A stretch of DNA of 5,035 nucleotides, from NCBI GenBank assembly GCA_029938515.1, contig JAOZUU010000249.1, positions 1 through 5,035 on the forward strand. Direction: 5' to 3'. Position 1 is the stretch's first letter. Every line of letters starts with the position of its first letter. Source of the stretch: Desulfobacterales bacterium. Its GTDB lineage: Bacteria; Desulfobacterota; Desulfobacteria; Desulfobacterales; QNYZ01. Shown here one piece after another: positions 1 through 5,035 of the stretch. Below the pieces are notes generated by a model. That model was not told the DNA's origin, ran no database searches, and saw only the letters and a list, made by a program, of their open reading frames with translations. Position numbers and translations under genes: made by a program.

Positions 1-77
1 AACACGGGCAAAAAGACAAGTAAGATGGTGGATTTAATTTTTTCCGCGGCCCTAACTGCTTGACTATCCAACTGACC
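1..77. other. Left-edge sequence downstream of the PBP1A gene; no assignable gene
   Basis: These bases follow the PBP1A stop codon on the minus strand. No hairpin with a U-run is visible, so no terminator for PBP1A can be named here. Two frames are open to the window edge. On the minus strand a TTG at 71 begins a frame reading M-DSQAVRAAEKIKSTILL and onward, which has a basic-then-hydrophobic look like the start of an exported protein. On the plus strand a frame enters from the edge and stops at TGA 61-63, reading ...KMVDLIFSAALTA. Either could be the end of a neighbouring gene, and 77 bases are too few to decide. The only SD-like sequence before the TTG is a weak AGGG. Confidence 0.3.
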
Positions 78-2522
78 CTACATATCCAGTTTAAAAAACT
101 CGCCGGACCCGGTAATGGTGCCCGGTTTTATCGTATATTCCGTGGGTGCCGTGCCTTCCTTGAAACATTCGAAAATCGTTTTTTTCGATTCGGGGATCGA
201 TAGCAGGCCGGTTTCCGCATCGATTTTAGCGAACATCACCCCGTCGGGCACCTGAAATACACGGACGGGTTTTCCCTCCAACACCTGTTGCATGAAACCC
301 AGCCAGATGGGGCTGGCGGTTCGGGAACCGGTTTCACCCTTTCCCAGGGAGGCTTCATCATCAAACCCCACCCAGGTACCAGTGACGAAGCGGGGGGTAT
401 AGCCCATAAACCACGCGTCGTAGAGATCGTTGGTTGTACCGGTTTTACCGGCGACCGGGCGGTTGAGTGCCCTGACCCGCCACCCGGTACCGTTCTTGAC
501 CACGCCTTCCAGCAAATTCGTCATGATGTAGGCGGTACTATCGGAAATTACTTTTTTCCTCGTCAAGGCCGTTTCTTCGATCATATTGCCGTCACGGTCC
601 ACGATCTTGGTAATGAACACCGGCGCGACCTGGAAACCCCGATTGGCAAAGACCGAATAGGCACCGGTCAATTCCAGCAGAGAGACCCCCGATGATCCCA
701 ATGCAATGGAAAGGTCCCGATTCAGATGGGACGTTATCCCCAGGTTGCGGGCATAGTCAATGGCATAACCCACGCCGATATCCTTTAAAACTTTAACGGT
801 AATCACGTTCATCGACTTGGCCAGGGCCCTGCGAAGCAGCGTACGTCCGTGAAAGGTACCTTCATAGTTTTTGGGCTTCCAGGTAAAATCCATATCCGTT
901 TCTCTGAAAACCACCGGCGAATCAATCAAGACGGTGGCGGGCGTATACCCCTTATCCAGAGCAGCGGCATAAATAAGCGGCTTAAATGCGGATCCGGGCT
1001 GACGTCTCGATTGAATAGCCCGATTGAACTGGCTTTCTCTGAAAATTCGCCCCCCGACCATCGCCTTGACCTGACCGGTTTCCGTTTCCAGACAGATCAG
1101 GGCGGCCTGGGCCTGGGGTTCCTGTTCCAGGAGGACCTCCCAGCTGTCGTTTTTCTTTTGTTTTTTTTCTATCATTACCTCGATGACTTCGCCGACCTTC
1201 AGTGCCTGGCTTATTTTTGAAAGCGATGCGTTGGAATAGGCCACTTCGAGATTCGGTTCGCGGGCCCATTTCATTGTTTTCAGATGAATGAAGCCTCTGG
1301 CCTTGCCGATTTGAACGGTGGCTACCTTTTTCTTATTATTGACGGCGATGACCGCCCCTTTCACCCGCATCCCCGGCGCAAGTCCACCTGCTTCCTCGAT
1401 TTCGGCGGCCCGGGTTTGATTGAATTTATCGATTTGATCCATCGGCAGGTGTGACAGCGCCCCCCGGTACCCCTGTCGTTTATCCAGGTCCCGAAGCCCC
1501 TTATCAATCTCCTGACGGGCGATTCTCTGCATTTCGATGTTCACTGCGGTAAAGATCTTCAAGCCCTCTCGATAAAGCGCGTCGGTTCCATGTTTTGTTT
1601 CCACATAGCGGCGGACATATTCCGTGTAATACGGTACTTCTTCGAGATAGAGATTTCGTCGGGGACGAACGTCGAGCTTCTCCGCAATGGCTTCGGTAGC
1701 CTGCAGAGGGGTGATATGCCCTTCGGCAAGCATACGGTTAATGACATAGATCCGCCGCTGATTGGCCTTGTCCAGAGCGTGAAACGGTGAGTACCGGCTG
1801 GGCGCCTGGGGCAGGCCCGCCAGAACCGCGCATTCGGCCAGGGTCATTTCCTGCACTGATTTGTTAAAATAATTATCAGCGGCCGCCCCCACGCCATAGG
1901 CCCCATGGCCCAGGTAGATTTGATTCAGGTATAGAAATAAAATTTCATCTTTGGTTAAAAATTTTTCAATCCGGTATGCCAGAATGGCTTCCTTGAGTTT
2001 GCGGGTGTAATTCCGCTCCGGAGTCAAGAAAAAGGATTTGGTCACCTGTTGGGTAATGGTGCTGCCACCCTGGACGATGGCGCCCGCTTTCAGGTTTTTA
2101 AGAAAGGCCCGCAGGACACCGTAAAAATCGATCCCTTTATGTTGATAAAACCGGGCATCTTCGGAGGAAACAAAGGCTTTTTTAAGCATATCGGGCATTT
2201 CAGTCAAGGGAACCAAAACCCGGCGCTCCTTGAAAAATTCGCCGATTTTTCGCCCGTCGTCGGAATACATGGTCGTAATAATCGGCGGCCGGTAATCGGC
2301 CAGCGAGGTAATTTTAGGAAGGCTCTCGCTGAGATAATAATATCCTCCAACGCCTGCTGCGGCAATCGCCATCATTGCCAGAAGCAGCAACACGATTCCC
2401 CATTTGACCAGTCTGAAGAAAATATTTTTTTTAGGGCGACGCCCCCTTTTTTTAATGATCTGGGATTTTGTACGGGCTCGTTCACCCGTCATCTCCCATT
2501 TTTCTGGCCCTGGTTTGTCCAT
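78..2522 (-). CDS. mrcA: Class A penicillin-binding protein 1A (bifunctional peptidoglycan glycosyltransferase/DD-transpeptidase)
   Basis: Polymerises lipid II into glycan strands and cross-links the stem peptides in the periplasm while anchored in the inner membrane. Numbered from ATG 2522 (814 aa): a basic cytoplasmic tail with KKRGRRPKK (about 24-32), one membrane segment (about 41-62), then a GT51 domain with EDARFYQHKG (catalytic Glu121), GGSTITQQ (152-159) and a second conserved block ending LYLNQIYLGHGAYG. An OB-type insert (about 350-470) precedes the transpeptidase, whose motifs are SAFK (Ser511 nucleophile, Lys514), SMN (570-572) and KTGT (693-696). All catalytic motifs are intact and the length is normal for PBP1A. 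An in-frame TTG at 2540 would add six residues. ATG 2522 is preferred because it has a better start codon and a GGA eight bases upstream. It is transcribed divergently from hisI. The family assignment is very secure; PBP1A rather than another class A subtype rests on the OB insert. Confidence 0.96.
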   Translation of the reverse strand: MDKPGPEKWEMTGERARTKSQIIKKRGRRPKKNIFFRLVKWGIVLLLLAMMAIAAAGVGGYYYLSESLPKITSLADYRPPIITTMYSDDGRKIGEFFKERRVLVPLTEMPDMLKKAFVSSEDARFYQHKGIDFYGVLRAFLKNLKAGAIVQGGSTITQQVTKSFFLTPERNYTRKLKEAILAYRIEKFLTKDEILFLYLNQIYLGHGAYGVGAAADNYFNKSVQEMTLAECAVLAGLPQAPSRYSPFHALDKANQRRIYVINRMLAEGHITPLQATEAIAEKLDVRPRRNLYLEEVPYYTEYVRRYVETKHGTDALYREGLKIFTAVNIEMQRIARQEIDKGLRDLDKRQGYRGALSHLPMDQIDKFNQTRAAEIEEAGGLAPGMRVKGAVIAVNNKKKVATVQIGKARGFIHLKTMKWAREPNLEVAYSNASLSKISQALKVGEVIEVMIEKKQKKNDSWEVLLEQEPQAQAALICLETETGQVKAMVGGRIFRESQFNRAIQSRRQPGSAFKPLIYAAALDKGYTPATVLIDSPVVFRETDMDFTWKPKNYEGTFHGRTLLRRALAKSMNVITVKVLKDIGVGYAIDYARNLGITSHLNRDLSIALGSSGVSLLELTGAYSVFANRGFQVAPVFITKIVDRDGNMIEETALTRKKVISDSTAYIMTNLLEGVVKNGTGWRVRALNRPVAGKTGTTNDLYDAWFMGYTPRFVTGTWVGFDDEASLGKGETGSRTASPIWLGFMQQVLEGKPVRVFQVPDGVMFAKIDAETGLLSIPESKKTIFECFKEGTAPTEYTIKPGTITGSGEFFKLDM

Positions 2523-2565
2523 AAAGGGATTCCGTTTCAAGGTTTGATCAATCCAATACGGCTAT

Positions 2566-2593
2566 ATCTTAACCCCTCAAGCGCCTACGTCAA
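2566..2593 (-). promoter_or_regulatory. Candidate sigma70-type promoter for the PBP1A gene
   Basis: On the minus strand a TTGACG -35 element (2593-2588) and a TAAGAT -10 element (2571-2566) are separated by 16 bases. They match consensus at 5 of 6 and 4 of 6 positions. The predicted start, near 2559, lies about 37 bases before ATG 2522 and 19 before the alternative TTG 2540, which also favours the ATG. Found by eye; no start-site data. Confidence 0.4.
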
Positions 2594-2625
2594 GGTATAA
2601 TCACTTGTAACAAAAGATAAATGAA

Positions 2626-2654
2626 TTGACTTTTAAAGGCATGCGGATTAGAAA
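2626..2654 (+). promoter_or_regulatory. Candidate sigma70-type promoter for hisI-hisG
   Basis: TTGACT (2626-2631) and TAGAAA (2649-2654) are separated by 17 bases and match consensus at 5 of 6 and 4 of 6 positions. The predicted start near 2661 gives a leader of about 34 bases. A perfect TATAAT also occurs at 2596-2601 but has no acceptable -35 at the right distance. No his attenuator is visible: there is no run of His codons and no terminator hairpin. Confidence 0.4.
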
Positions 2655-2694
2655 AATTGCTTGATTCAGGATTACATATGGAGACAACAAGGCA

Positions 2695-3069
2695 ATGGTA
2701 AAACTGACATTTGACAAGATGAACGGACTGTTACCGGCCATCGCCCAGGATTTTCGTACCGGGGAAGTGCTGATGCTGGGGTTCATGAATCAATCCGCCT
2801 GGGAAAAAACGTTGTCCACGGGAAAAGCCACCTATTTCAGCCGGTCACGCCAAAAATTGTGGACCAAGGGAGAAACCTCGGGGCATCACCAGATTGTTAA
2901 AGAGGTTCGAATTGATTGCGACAATGATACCGTTTTGCTCAAGGTGGAACAATTGGGCGGTGGGGCCTGCCACACGGGCCATCGCTCCTGTTTTTATCAA
3001 ATTTTGACCGATAACAAGATTAAAATCGACGGATCACCGGCTTTTGATCCTCGAGAGGTTTATAAATAA
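2695..3069 (+). CDS. hisI: Phosphoribosyl-AMP cyclohydrolase HisI (single-domain)
   Basis: Opens the adenine ring of phosphoribosyl-AMP to give ProFAR, the third step of histidine biosynthesis, in the cytoplasm. The 124-residue protein is the usual length for a stand-alone HisI, with no fused HisE pyrophosphohydrolase domain. The metal-binding block is clear: D74-C75-D76-N77-D78 supplies the Asp cluster, and [14 protein letters not shown] (88-101) supplies Cys92, His93 and Cys99 for the zinc site that forms with Cys75 at the dimer interface. The substrate-contact run [18 protein letters not shown] (47-64) is also intact. The start ATG 2695 has a GGAG at 2680-2683, eleven bases upstream, and an AAGG two bases upstream. 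The TAA stop overlaps the hisG ATG by one base (TAATG), which implies translational coupling. Confidence 0.96.
   Translation: MVKLTFDKMNGLLPAIAQDFRTGEVLMLGFMNQSAWEKTLSTGKATYFSRSRQKLWTKGETSGHHQIVKEVRIDCDNDTVLLKVEQLGGGACHTGHRSCFYQILTDNKIKIDGSPAFDPREVYK
3054..3058 (+). promoter_or_regulatory. Ribosome binding site of hisG inside the hisI 3' end
   Basis: AGAGG lies ten bases before the hisG ATG at 3069, within the last codons of hisI. It supports ATG 3069 as the real start and fits coupled translation across the TAATG overlap. Confidence 0.5.
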
Positions 3070-3944
3070 TGACATTGAAGCTGAAGCTGGGCATCCCCAA
3101 GGGAAGCCTTCAAAATGCCACCATTTCTCTGTTCAAGCGTTCCGGGTGGAATATCAACGTTAACGGACGCAGCTATTTCCCCGAAATCGATGATGAAGAG
3201 ATCTCATGTGCCATTTGCCGGGCCCAGGAAATGCCCCGGTATGTCCAGGACGGCACCCTGGATGTTGGCCTGACGGGTAAGGACTGGATCGCCGAAAACG
3301 AAAGTGATGTTCATATGGTGGCTGATCTGATCTACTCCAAGGTCAGCGCCCGCCCGGCCCGCTGGGTATTGGCCGTTCCCTACGATTCGCCCATCCGGAC
3401 CCTTTCCGATCTGCAAGGAAAAACAATTGCCACCGAGATGACTAATTTTACCCGACGATATTTCGCCGAAAGGAAAATTGCCGTCACAGTCGAATTTTCC
3501 TGGGGTGCCACCGAAGCCAAAGTCGTCTCCGGCTTGGCCGATGCCATCGTGGAAGTCACCGAAACCGAATCAACCATCAAAGCCCATGGGCTTCGTATCA
3601 TCCATGAATTGATGCAAACCAACACCCAGCTTATCGTCAATCATAAGGCTTGGCAAGTACCGGAAAAAAAAGAGAAAATAAAACAGATGGCCCTGTTGCT
3701 TCAAGGGGCTTTACGGGGCGAGCAGCTGGTGGGATTGAAGATGAATGTTCCCAAGGATAAAATGGAGCAGGTGGTTAACCTGCTCCCGAGCCTGAATGCT
3801 CCCACCGTGGCAACGCTCTACCAGTCCGAATGGTTCTCGGTGGAATCCATGGTGGATCGGAGCGTCATGCGGGATCTCATCCCCAAACTGATCAAGGTCG
3901 GTGCCGAAGGAATCATCGAGTATCCGCTCAATAAGGTCGTGTGA
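3069..3944 (+). CDS. hisG: ATP phosphoribosyltransferase HisG, long form with C-terminal regulatory domain
   Basis: Catalyses the committed first step of histidine biosynthesis, joining ATP and PRPP to give phosphoribosyl-ATP in the cytoplasm. At 291 residues it is the long form, which works without HisZ. Visible blocks are LGIPKGSL near the start (7-14), [13 protein letters not shown] (64-76), [20 protein letters not shown] (143-162) leading into the PRPP-binding loop at 162-170, and the C-terminal ACT-like HisG_C region from about 210 with [13 protein letters not shown] (235-247) and [14 protein letters not shown] at the end. In this family the C-terminal domain mediates feedback inhibition by histidine, so the same is expected here. 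The loop reads ETEST where I expect a glycine in the middle (E-T-G-x-T), so Glu167 sits at an unusual place. The gene is coupled to hisI upstream, and engB follows after 97 bases. Confidence 0.96.
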   Translation: MTLKLKLGIPKGSLQNATISLFKRSGWNINVNGRSYFPEIDDEEISCAICRAQEMPRYVQDGTLDVGLTGKDWIAENESDVHMVADLIYSKVSARPARWVLAVPYDSPIRTLSDLQGKTIATEMTNFTRRYFAERKIAVTVEFSWGATEAKVVSGLADAIVEVTETESTIKAHGLRIIHELMQTNTQLIVNHKAWQVPEKKEKIKQMALLLQGALRGEQLVGLKMNVPKDKMEQVVNLLPSLNAPTVATLYQSEWFSVESMVDRSVMRDLIPKLIKVGAEGIIEYPLNKVV

Positions 3945-3981
3945 GAATTTTTTCATCTCCGCCAGTTCCATGGCCAATATC

Positions 3982-4045
3982 GAGGAGGGGTTAAACCGGA
4001 TTGAAGCTTACACAGCCCGACGATCCGCCTGATGAAAAAATATGA
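3982..4045 (+). promoter_or_regulatory. Strong Shine-Dalgarno plus 14-codon leader frame overlapping the engB start
   Basis: GAGGAGGGG at 3982-3990 is the strongest SD sequence in the window, but it lies over 50 bases before the engB ATG, too far to serve it directly. Ten bases after it a TTG (4001) opens a 14-codon frame, LKLTQPDDPPDEKI, whose TGA (4043-4045) overlaps the engB ATG as ATGA. Ribosomes loaded at the strong site could therefore terminate and reinitiate on engB, whose own upstream region has only a weak GATGA. A competing frame at ATG 3970 (MANIEEGLNRIEAYTARRSA) contains the SD and ends at TGA 4030-4032. The arrangement is seen directly; the coupling role is inferred, and the peptide may have no function of its own. 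Confidence 0.35.
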
Positions 4046-4629
4046 TCATCCATTCCACCAAATTTGTTACCAGTGCCACCAAACCATCACAATACCCGCC
4101 GGGTGATCTGCCTGAAATCGCCTTTGCCGGCCGATCCAACGTGGGGAAATCTTCGCTGATCAACACCCTGGTTAACCGTAAACGGCTGGTCAGAACATCC
4201 CGTACACCGGGGCGGACCCAGCTGATCAATTTTTTTTCAATCAATGATCGGTTCATGCTGGTAGATCTACCGGGTTATGGATACGCCAAGGTCCCGGATC
4301 GTATTCGTAAAAAATGGCGACCCATGATCGAGGCTTACCTTACCCAGCGCGAAGCTCTTAAGGGAGTTATCCTGCTCCTGGACACCCGGCGTGTTCCCGA
4401 TGAGCGGGAGCGCTTGTTTGTCGCCTGGCTCAACCGGCACGACCAGCCGGTGATACCCGTGCTGACCAAGTCTGATAAGTTGTCAAAAAGCGCCCAAAAC
4501 CGCCAGAGGGAAAAAATCATCAAGACGTTGAATACGGATACCATAATCCCGATACTCTTTTCGGCCAAGACTCGCCGGGGCCGCGAGACCGTTTGGGCCG
4601 CCATGGAGAACTTATTGGAAATTGGATGA
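4042..4629 (+). CDS. engB: Ribosome biogenesis GTP-binding protein EngB (YihA/YsxC)
   Basis: A TrmE-Era-EngA-EngB-Septin family GTPase needed for late assembly of the 50S ribosomal subunit; usually essential. The 195-residue length is typical, and the whole protein is one G domain. G1 is GRSNVGKS (30-37), the G2/switch I region is RTSRTPGRTQ (51-60), G3 is DLPGYG (75-80) followed by the EngB-typical YAKVP, G4 is TKSD (142-145) and G5 is FSAK (173-176). The N-terminal IIHSTKFVTSAT matches the family's lead-in strand. An in-frame stop sits just upstream (4033-4035), so ATG 4042 is the first possible ATG in this frame. The gene shares strand with hisI-hisG and may be cotranscribed, although the functions are unrelated. 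An eight-T run at 4230-4237 falls inside the coding region (Asn-Phe-Phe-Ser). A terminator follows about 100 bases after the stop. Confidence 0.97.
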   Translation: MIIHSTKFVTSATKPSQYPPGDLPEIAFAGRSNVGKSSLINTLVNRKRLVRTSRTPGRTQLINFFSINDRFMLVDLPGYGYAKVPDRIRKKWRPMIEAYLTQREALKGVILLLDTRRVPDERERLFVAWLNRHDQPVIPVLTKSDKLSKSAQNRQREKIIKTLNTDTIIPILFSAKTRRGRETVWAAMENLLEIG

Positions 4630-4731
4630 AGGGAAAAATAGAAAAATAGTGAGAAAAACAGGCGAAATACGTTCTGAAAAATGACGCTATTTGGCTGTTT
4701 CTACCGCGATATTTTTTTAACATCTCCCTTT

Positions 4732-4757
4732 TCCCCCTTCAAAGGGGGATATTTTTG
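4732..4757 (+). terminator. Rho-independent terminator downstream of engB
   Basis: CCCCCT (4733-4738) pairs with AGGGGG (4743-4748) around a TCAA loop, and T4732-A4749 adds a seventh pair. The stem is followed by TATTTTTG. It sits 103 bases after the engB stop and probably ends the hisI-hisG-engB transcript. The stem is nearly symmetrical, but the U-run lies on the plus-strand exit side, so it acts rightward. Confidence 0.75.
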
Positions 4758-4783
4758 TAATTCAAGCCTTTAGACAGTATAAT
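4755..4783 (+). promoter_or_regulatory. Sigma70-like promoter upstream of the large hairpin
   Basis: TTGTAA (4755-4760) and a perfect TATAAT (4778-4783) are separated by exactly 17 bases. The -35 overlaps the U-run of the preceding terminator. The predicted start is near 4790, just before the left arm of the inverted repeat at 4793. A new rightward transcript would therefore begin with that structure. Confidence 0.5.
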
Positions 4784-4792
4784 CGGCCCGGA

Positions 4793-4940
4793 ATTATAGG
4801 CTTTCAGATAAAGTTTTTGTCCCGCTGCAAGCGGGACTAGAGAGGGAGCCCCTCTGAGTAAGTCGTACAACCCGTACGTCGTCGAAGGGGGGCAAGCAAC
4901 CGATAACGCAGTCCAAAAACTTTATCTGGAAGGCTATAGT
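4793..4940 (+). ncRNA. Candidate structured RNA: 27-bp stem enclosing three hairpins
   Basis: Bases 4793-4819 pair with 4914-4940. In RNA only G4800/G4933 fails to pair, and two pairs are G-U (4794/4939 and 4804/4929). The enclosed 94 bases hold three further hairpins: TCCCGCT/AGCGGGA (4820-4836, GCA loop), AGAGGG/CCCTCT (4841-4855, AGC loop) and CGTAC/GTACG (4864-4878, AACCC loop). An unpaired stretch with six Gs (4887-4892) follows. The result is a cloverleaf-like multibranch structure, directly downstream of a promoter-like sequence. It matches no RNA family I recognise. Alternatives are a structured leader of a gene beyond the window or a dispersed palindromic repeat of the MITE or REPIN kind. 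The pairing is certain; the RNA function is inference. Confidence 0.4.
4793..4940. repeat. Long imperfect inverted repeat, arms 27 bp
   Basis: At the DNA level the arms match at 24 of 27 positions, including an uninterrupted 15-base match, CAGATAAAGTTTTTG (4805-4819) against its complement at 4914-4928. No transposase is visible and no clear target-site duplication flanks the arms. Recorded separately because the palindrome is a fact whatever its role as RNA. Confidence 0.85.
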
Positions 4941-5035
4941 ATTGCCAGGAGGCTGGCGGGTCGCTCTATTCAATGGGATGACCGTTGATCCGGATACCGA
5001 TTCGATGGCAGTGACCCCATTCCAGCGATACCTCG
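4941..5035. other. Right-edge sequence with open frames and a small hairpin; no assignable gene
   Basis: A hairpin GCCAG/CTGGC (4944-4957) holds AGGAGG across its 5' stem and loop. On the plus strand, ATG 4978 (MTVDPDTDSMAVTPFQRYL, running off the edge) lies in a frame open since 4858, and an in-frame TTG at 4942 follows GGAAGG by eight bases. On the minus strand a 79-codon frame enters from the edge and runs through the inverted repeat to a TAA at 4796-4794. I do not recognise either product. The plus-strand frame is slightly preferred as the start of a gene because it lies downstream of the promoter at 4755-4783, but this is weak. Confidence 0.25.

Noticed and set aside
288..695. Plus-strand open frame antisense to PBP1A (and similar frames at 849-1220, 1590-1790 and 2049-2600)
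   Set aside because: All lie opposite a fully supported catalytic gene, show no domain-like sequence and are shadow frames.
2425..2453. Terminator-like GGGC-GAC-GCCC with flanking T-runs, read on the plus strand
   Set aside because: It is the coding sequence of the Lys/Arg-rich PBP1A N-terminus read antisense. The stem is only four pairs.
2678..2701. Seven-codon frame METTRQW overlapping the hisI start
   Set aside because: It has no upstream SD of its own, and its ATGGAG contains the likely hisI SD. Too short to support as a leader peptide, and it has no His codons.
3380..3640. Minus-strand frames inside hisG and engB
   Set aside because: They are antisense to conserved coding regions with intact motifs and have no credible start signals.
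4230..4237. Eight-T run in engB as a programmed slippage site
   Set aside because: It encodes a normal Asn-Phe-Phe-Ser and the frame is intact on both sides; nothing indicates use of slippage.
4634..4649. Tandem AAAAATAG repeat
   Set aside because: Two copies of a low-complexity octamer; likely chance in A-rich spacer.
4662..4695. Stem GCGAAATA/TATTTGGC after engB
   Set aside because: Only about seven interrupted pairs with a long A-rich loop and no immediate U-run; the clear terminator lies downstream.
4793..4940. Integron attC-type recombination site
   Set aside because: Length and palindromy fit, but the ends lack the RYYYAAC and GTTRRRY core sites and no cassette context is visible.
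4785..4945. tRNA, T-box or a known riboswitch
   Set aside because: The cloverleaf-like shape has no T-loop GTTCRANNC, no CCA-adjacent acceptor of the right length, no T-box motif and no riboswitch core that I recognise.
4785..5035. Retron
   Set aside because: Only the idea of a closing stem is shared. No reverse transcriptase is in the window and the visible downstream peptide does not look like the start of one.

Overview
The window looks like a chromosomal housekeeping segment from a Gram-negative bacterium. The best guess is a sulfate-reducing deltaproteobacterium (Desulfobacterota, Desulfobacterales-like), with roughly even GC. This rests on the long-form HisG, whose wording resembles Desulfo-type HisG proteins as I remember them, on a single-domain HisI directly upstream, and on a class A penicillin-binding protein with an inserted OB-type domain. 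The lineage is inference and no search was run.

Layout from left to right. Bases 1-77 are the downstream edge of the first gene, with open but unidentifiable frames. A large minus-strand gene (78-2522) encodes a PBP1A-type peptidoglycan glycosyltransferase/transpeptidase. A 172-base divergent intergenic region carries promoter-like hexamers facing both ways. On the plus strand, hisI (2695-3069) and hisG (3069-3944) overlap by one base and catalyse steps 3 and 1 of histidine biosynthesis. A 97-base gap follows, containing a very strong Shine-Dalgarno sequence and a 14-codon open frame that ends in an ATGA overlap with the next gene. That gene is engB/ysxC (4042-4629), a ribosome-assembly GTPase.

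The last 400 bases hold no recognisable gene but are structured. A rho-independent terminator (4732-4757) runs straight into a good sigma70-like promoter (TTGTAA, 17-base spacer, TATAAT; 4755-4783). About ten bases after that promoter begins a near-perfect 27-bp inverted repeat (4793-4819 pairing with 4914-4940). It encloses three further small hairpins, in the form of a multibranched RNA. A fourth hairpin with AGGAGG around its loop follows at 4944-4957. This promoter-plus-structure unit is the least ordinary thing in the window. It could be a small RNA, a structured leader for a gene beyond the right edge, or a copy of a dispersed palindromic repeat.

Functionally the window joins unrelated housekeeping tasks: cell-wall synthesis on one strand, and histidine biosynthesis plus 50S subunit assembly on the other. 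There is no CRISPR array, tRNA, rRNA, transposase or recognisable defence gene.
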